Assembly: GCA_937906635.1 (NCBI GenBank)
Contig: CALCYP010000096.1
Span: 1 to 12,803, forward strand
DNA from: an uncultured bacterium
GTDB taxonomy: Bacteria > Patescibacteriota > Gracilibacteria > Absconditabacterales > Absconditicoccaceae
Direction of reading: 5' to 3'
DNA: 12,803 nt
Made by a program: the position numbers and the translations under genes. A model generated the notes under the pieces. It did not search any database. It had not been told where the DNA came from and worked only from the letters and a program-made list of their open reading frames with translations. Positions 8,989-12,803 of the stretch are shown here, piece after piece (position 1 is the stretch's first letter; each line of letters begins with the position of its first letter).

Positions 8989-9073
8989 GTCATTTCGACC
9001 CTGCAGAATTGCGGGGGGAGAAATCCATATAAACATATACTGGATTTCTCGTCACTACGTTCCTCGAAATGAC
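8989..9073. repeat. Palindromic repeat unit 3 (85 bp)
   Basis: The third tandem unit is nearly identical to unit 2 in its first half and to unit 1 in 'CTCGTCACTACGTTCCTCG'. One extra G in the side hairpin accounts for the added base. It ends 144 bp before the DUF1015 gene. Confidence 0.88.
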
Positions 9074-9217
9074 AGACTTCCTCATTAGCACTAAATGTTT
9101 ATCCATGCCTTAATTTTATCTTGAATTATCTTTTTATAAGAATATCTTTAATTATTAATCTTTCCACGATTCATTGTGGGGTGCTTCGATCCAATTTTTA
9201 ATTATTAATTATTCTCC
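9074..9217 (+). promoter_or_regulatory. Leader region of the DUF1015 gene with a small hairpin
   Basis: This AT-rich gap contains no gene. The only structure seen is a 6-bp hairpin with one G-T wobble, CCACGA-TTCA-TTGTGG at 9164-9179, about 40 nt before the ATG. It may be a decayed piece of the neighbouring repeat rather than a regulator. I could not place a promoter with convincing spacing, nor a Shine-Dalgarno. Confidence 0.3.
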
Positions 9218-10570
9218 ATGCAAACATTTTTTGAGTCATTATGAGTACAAATTCCAGAAATTTATTTACCAAAAGATTGAGTTGATTTGACAAAATGGTC
9301 TGTTGTTGCTTGTGATCAATACACATCACAGCCAGATTATCGAGATTGAGTGAAAAATTTTGTTTGAGATGCTCCATCTACTTATAAACTAACTTTCCCT
9401 GAAATTTATTTAAATGATCCTGATAAAGAAGAAAGAATTGCAAAAATTAATCAGAATATGAGAGATTATTTGGATCAATGAATTTTGGAAAATAAATGAG
9501 TTTGATTTATTTATTTGGATAGACAGACATCACAAGTGAGATCCAGAAAATGATTGATTATGGCTTTGGATTTGGAGAGGTATGACTTCTCAAAATGATC
9601 TCAGACATTGATTAGAGCTACTGAATGAACAATTATAGAGAGGATTCCACCAAGGATGAGAATTAGAGAAAGTGCTCTTTTTGAATTACCACATATTTTG
9701 GTTTTGATTGATGATCAAAAGAAACAAGTGATAGAGCCATTGGCAAATAGGACTGATAAATTCAAGAAATTGTATGATTTTGATATGATGATGGATTGAT
9801 GACATATTACTGGATATCAAGTAACTGACGAAGAGTCGATTAATTGAATCATCGCTTGATTAACAGCATTAGCTGACAAAGAAGCATTTAAAGAAAAATA
9901 TTGAGTTGGAGATAATTTATGAGTTTTGCTTTTTGCTATGTGAGATGGAAATCATTCATTTGCTACAGCAAAGGCAGTTTGGGAGACAAAGAAAAAAGAA
10001 TTATCTGAAGAAGAGAGGAAAAATCATCCAGCAAGGTTTGCTATCGTTGAAATTGAAAATGTACATGATAATTGAATTAATTTTGAGCCAATTCACAGAG
10101 TATTATTCAATGTCGATCATGAGCATTTGTACAATGAAATGGTAAAATATTTCAGAAATATTTGATCAGATGTAGAAATACAACATTTTGGTTCAAAAGA
10201 AGAATTGAAAGAAAATTTGCAAGAATCAAGTAGAGAAGAGCACTTCTTTTGGTGAGCAAATAGTGATTGATACGATATAATTTGAATAAAGAATCCGAAA
10301 TTAAATTTGGAAGTAGGAAATTTGCAAGCATTTTTGGATGAATATTTGAAAAATAATCATGATGTGACAATTGATTACGTTCACTGAGAAGATGTAGTTG
10401 AAGAATTATGAAGGAAAAAATGAAATCAATGATTCATGCTTCCAATAATGGATAAATCAGATTTTTTCAAGACTGTGGTTTTGGATTGAGCTTTGCCAAG
10501 AAAAACTTTCTCAATGTGAGAAGCTGAAGAAAAGAGATTCTATTTAGAGGCAAGGAAAATCGTGAAATAA
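9218..10570 (+). CDS. DUF1015 family protein (SerK-like fold), 450 aa
   Basis: Read with TGA as Gly, this is a complete, uninterrupted frame. The features are those of DUF1015: an N-terminal 'WSVVACDQYTSQPDY' block, 'GDAPSTYKLTFPEIYL' (about 50-65), 'IERIPPRMRIRESALFELPH', the central 'MGDGNHSFATAKAVWE' motif (about 241-256), 'HPARFAIVEIENVHD', 'FEPIHRVLF', and the C-terminal 'LPRKTFSMGEAEEKRFYLEA'. The length is normal for the family. The family is largely uncharacterised; from memory it is related to the archaeal free-serine kinase SerK and the ParB-like fold, so a small-molecule kinase or nucleotide-binding role is possible but not shown. The ATG at 9218 leads straight into the conserved N-terminus. 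About 28 of 33 glycines are TGA. The single CGA (9341-9343) follows 'QPDY' exactly where homologues have Trp (QPEYW). The gene stands alone, converges with ligA, and has its own terminator. Confidence 0.93.
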
Positions 10571-10583
10571 TTAATAATGTTTT

Positions 10584-10655
10584 CCCGGGGCACCTTGGTG
10601 ATGTTCAGTAGACCCCGGGGTTTTTTAACCCCGGGGTCATTTTTTCACCCGGGTG
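10584..10655. repeat. Cluster of four CCCGGG palindromes between convergent genes
   Basis: Self-complementary C/G octamers or shorter forms occur at 10584-10590, 10613-10620, 10629-10636 and 10646-10655 (CACCCGGGTG), in an otherwise AT-rich sequence. Neighbouring copies can pair in alternative ways. A small CACC-TT-GGTG palindrome lies between the first two. Confidence 0.6.
10611..10645 (+). terminator. Terminator of the DUF1015 gene
   Basis: A perfect 12-bp stem, GACCCCGGGGTT (10611-10622) with AACCCCGGGGTC (10627-10638), closes a TTTT loop and is followed by A and six T. It lies about 40 nt after the TAA. On the - strand no T run follows, so it is mainly a + strand terminator. Confidence 0.85.
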
Positions 10656-10676
10656 TTGTGTTTTGGTGAGATTGTT

Positions 10677-12803
10677 TTAGAATAATCAAACTTGCATTGG
10701 TCATTTTTGTTCAACTTTTGGTTGAATATTTTTTAGAAATGGGAATTCTTGTGTGATTTTTTCTCGTGAATTGTAAATTTGGATTCACAACTCCTCTGCT
10801 TTAGTCGCTTTGCTACCTGGTTTTTCTCAGATAAACATGATTTGTGTACTTTTCGTAGGATTAGAATCAAATACAAATCAATTTTTTTCCATTTCTGTGA
10901 TGATTTCGGGTCTTGAAATCTCAAAAGATCATGTGATACAGAAATGTTTTGCGTCTGAATTTTGCTTTTTCTCTTGGTAACAATTGAAGTTTAATCATAG
11001 ATTTTCGAGCTGTTTCAATAATTCCTGATTTTTTTGTCGATATTTGATTATTCATTCGATGATTTTTTCTCCGACTCAATAAATTCAAGTCAAAAATTCT
11101 TGGTCAGTTAGATATTTTGTGATGTCTTGTAATTTTGTTTCTCAATTTAGATTTTGTGCGATTCAATTGCAGATATCTTTTGCTGTCTTTTTCCCTATTC
11201 ATGGAATTCAAAGTCAGTTTAGCAATCTCCAAAAATCTTTTGTTTTAGATTCTTGTAATTGTTTTTTGATTTCTGAAACTTTTTTATCGGCGAATCATGG
11301 GAATTTGCGGACTACTCTTTCTGTCTCGAAATCTAATAATTTATATAAATCAGCAATATTTGAAATAATATTGTGCTCGACTAAAATATCTACGATACTT
11401 TCTCAAATTCATTCAATATCCATACATTCTTTGCTGACAAATCGAATGATTTTTTCTTTGGTTTGAGCTGGACAATTTGGGTTTGTACAGTAGTAGTGAA
11501 TATCTATATTTGTAATCGGTCAATGACAGAAAGGACAAGAAACTGGAGCAGAAATTAGATTTTTATCAGTCCTGGACTCTTTTATCACAGATGTGATATA
11601 TGGAATTACTTCCCCACTTCTTTGAATCCAAACAAAATCTCTATAATGAATGTCTTTTTCTTTGATGAAATCGAAATTATGGAGTGAAACTCTGGAAATG
11701 GTAACTCAGCTTAGTTGAACTGGGACGAGATTTGCAACTGGTGTGATGATCCCCGTCCTTCATACTTGGAAATCTACTGATTCAATTTGTGTACTGATCT
11801 GTTCTGCTGGAAATTTGTATGCGATTCATCGTCTCGGATGATGTGCCGTTGTTCATAATTTGTCTCTATTGTTTTGTCAGATTATTTTTATTACAAGTCA
11901 GTCAAAATCTATATTTTCTTTTTTCAAAAATTCTTTTGTCTCTGGATTTTCACATAATTGTACTACTTGTTGTATTGTATCAAATTCTTTGTTTCGTGGG
12001 TGTACTGGCAATCCTAATTCTTGTAGTGAATTGTCTATTTTTTGTTCGGAATAAATTATTTCATAGATACAGCATAGTAAATTTCTTTGTGCTGTGATAT
12101 TTGGATCAAGTTGTTTCAAACTTCCTGAAGCCAAATTCCTCGTGTTTGCGTATGCGGTCTCTCATTTTGATTCTCTTTCTTTGTTTATCTTTTCCAATTC
12201 ATCTTTTCAAATCAAGACCTCTCATCTAAATGAGCAAATTCATGGAATTTGAATCTTTAATTTTTGTGGAATTGATTTGATTGTTTTTACATTTGCTGTC
12301 ACATCTTCTCAAATGTATCAATCTCCTCTTGTGATTCATTGTACAAAAATTCAGTCTTCATAAATTAATTCAATACTGAGTCAGTCGAATTTCGGTTCAA
12401 CTAAATATTTGAAGTTTGTGTTTATTCATTCTTTTTCTCAGACTTTTTTTGCTCTTTCTGCTCGTTCTATTAAATCTAAAGCATTGTAACTATTTTCCAA
12501 TGACAAAAGTGGTGCTTTGTGCGTTCATTTATTGAATCAGTCTTGGATTTGGTTTACTAGTTTCTGAGTCGGAGAATTTCAGCTAATCAAGTATGGAAAA
12601 TCTTCTTCAATTTTTTTCAAATATGCAAAAAGTTCGTCGTACTCAAAGTCTGAAATTATTGGAGCTGAATCGATGTAGTAGAGATGGTTGTGATCTGAGA
12701 TGCAGTCAATCAGGTCTTGGTAAATCTTTTTTATTTCTACATCAGAAATTTTTGATGGCTCTGGATTGCCATGAATGTAGTTTTGTAATTCTCTTGTTTG
12801 ATC
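10677..12803 (-). CDS. ligA: NAD+-dependent DNA ligase (partial, N-terminus outside window)
   Basis: LigA seals nicks between Okazaki fragments and in repair, using NAD+. 708 residues are visible. In order: the NAD-binding Ia region ('HNHLYYIDSAPIISDFEYDEL'), 'HKAPLLSLENSYN', the adenylation motif 'EPKFDGLSIEL' with catalytic Lys at visible residue about 138, 'GITRGDGYIGEDVT', 'FRGEV', 'NTRNLASGSLKQLDP', 'IDFDGLVIKI', 'AYKFPAEQ', the OB-fold 'GRTGIITPVA' and 'SRVSLHNFDFIKEKDI', the four-Cys zinc finger (CPFC at about 423-426, YYCTNPNC at about 439-444), helix-hairpin-helix motifs ('DIEGIG', 'GIPGIGKKTAK', 'GIYGVGEKI') and a BRCT domain (about 618-690, 'FCITGSFEISRPEII ... IGEKPGSKATKAEELGI'). 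The frame ends at TAA (10677-10679). At least 25 residues precede the usual start of domain Ia, so the N-terminus is extended. Six CGA codons are present; one sits at the invariant Trp of 'PRWxIAYKFP' (11829-11831), while checked conserved arginines are AGA or AGG. Confidence 0.97.

Noticed and set aside
8799..9073. CRISPR array
   Set aside because: The repeats are 84-85 bp palindromes separated by only about 11 bp of similar linker; there are no unique spacers and no cas genes.
9906..10370. Short frames inside the DUF1015 gene on both strands
   Set aside because: They overlap conserved DUF1015 motifs (GDGNHS, FEPIHRVLF) read in the main frame and have no features of their own.
10733..11466. 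Short frames (63 and 115 codons) over the 3' part of ligA
   Set aside because: The ligA frame with TGA=Gly gives a complete zinc finger, HhH and BRCT series through this region.
1..12803. Interpretation of the genes as decayed pseudogenes full of TGA stops
   Set aside because: TAA and TAG are absent from the frames while TGA is frequent and sits at conserved glycines, which is recoding and not decay.

Overview
The window comes from an AT-rich bacterium that does not use the standard genetic code. In every long reading frame TGA stands at invariant glycines, so the genes read through only if UGA means Gly. That is NCBI code 25, known from the candidate phyla Absconditabacteria (SR1) and Gracilibacteria (BD1-5/GN02). 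A second deviation is visible. CGA codons fall where homologues have tryptophan (LigA 'PR-W-xIAYKFP', DUF1015 'QPxY-W', internal repeats of the giant surface protein), while the conserved arginines I could check are AGA or AGG. The window therefore appears to use UGA=Gly and CGA=Trp together, which leans toward Absconditabacteria or a close relative. Under the standard code most of these genes would look like fragments.

Layout. 1-129 (+) is the 3' end of infB. 243-809 (+) is pth, complete, carrying an in-frame palindromic insertion. 851-1267 (-) is an unrecognised 138-aa protein with a good sigma70-type promoter and, unlike its neighbours, no TGA codons. 1446-8627 (-) is one uninterrupted gene for a 2393-aa exported surface protein. 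It has an N-terminal membrane segment or signal, about 11 Ig-like repeats, a second set of Ig-like repeats, a poly-Gly hinge, a divergent S-layer-homology-like region and a C-terminal LolA/DUF4412-like domain. 8628-9217 is non-coding and holds three tandem copies of an 84-85 bp palindromic repeat plus degenerate pieces. 9218-10570 (+) is a complete DUF1015-family gene. 10571-10676 is a GC-rich palindrome and terminator zone. 10677-12803 (-) is ligA, NAD+-dependent DNA ligase, running off the right edge.

The genes do not form one pathway. infB and pth are both translation genes on the same strand and may be co-expressed; ligA serves DNA replication and repair; DUF1015 is uncharacterised here. 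The giant gene dominates the window and is probably a cell-surface or adhesion protein, of interest because members of these phyla are thought to live attached to, or to prey on, other bacteria. Residue assignments are my own reading by eye; no database search was run.
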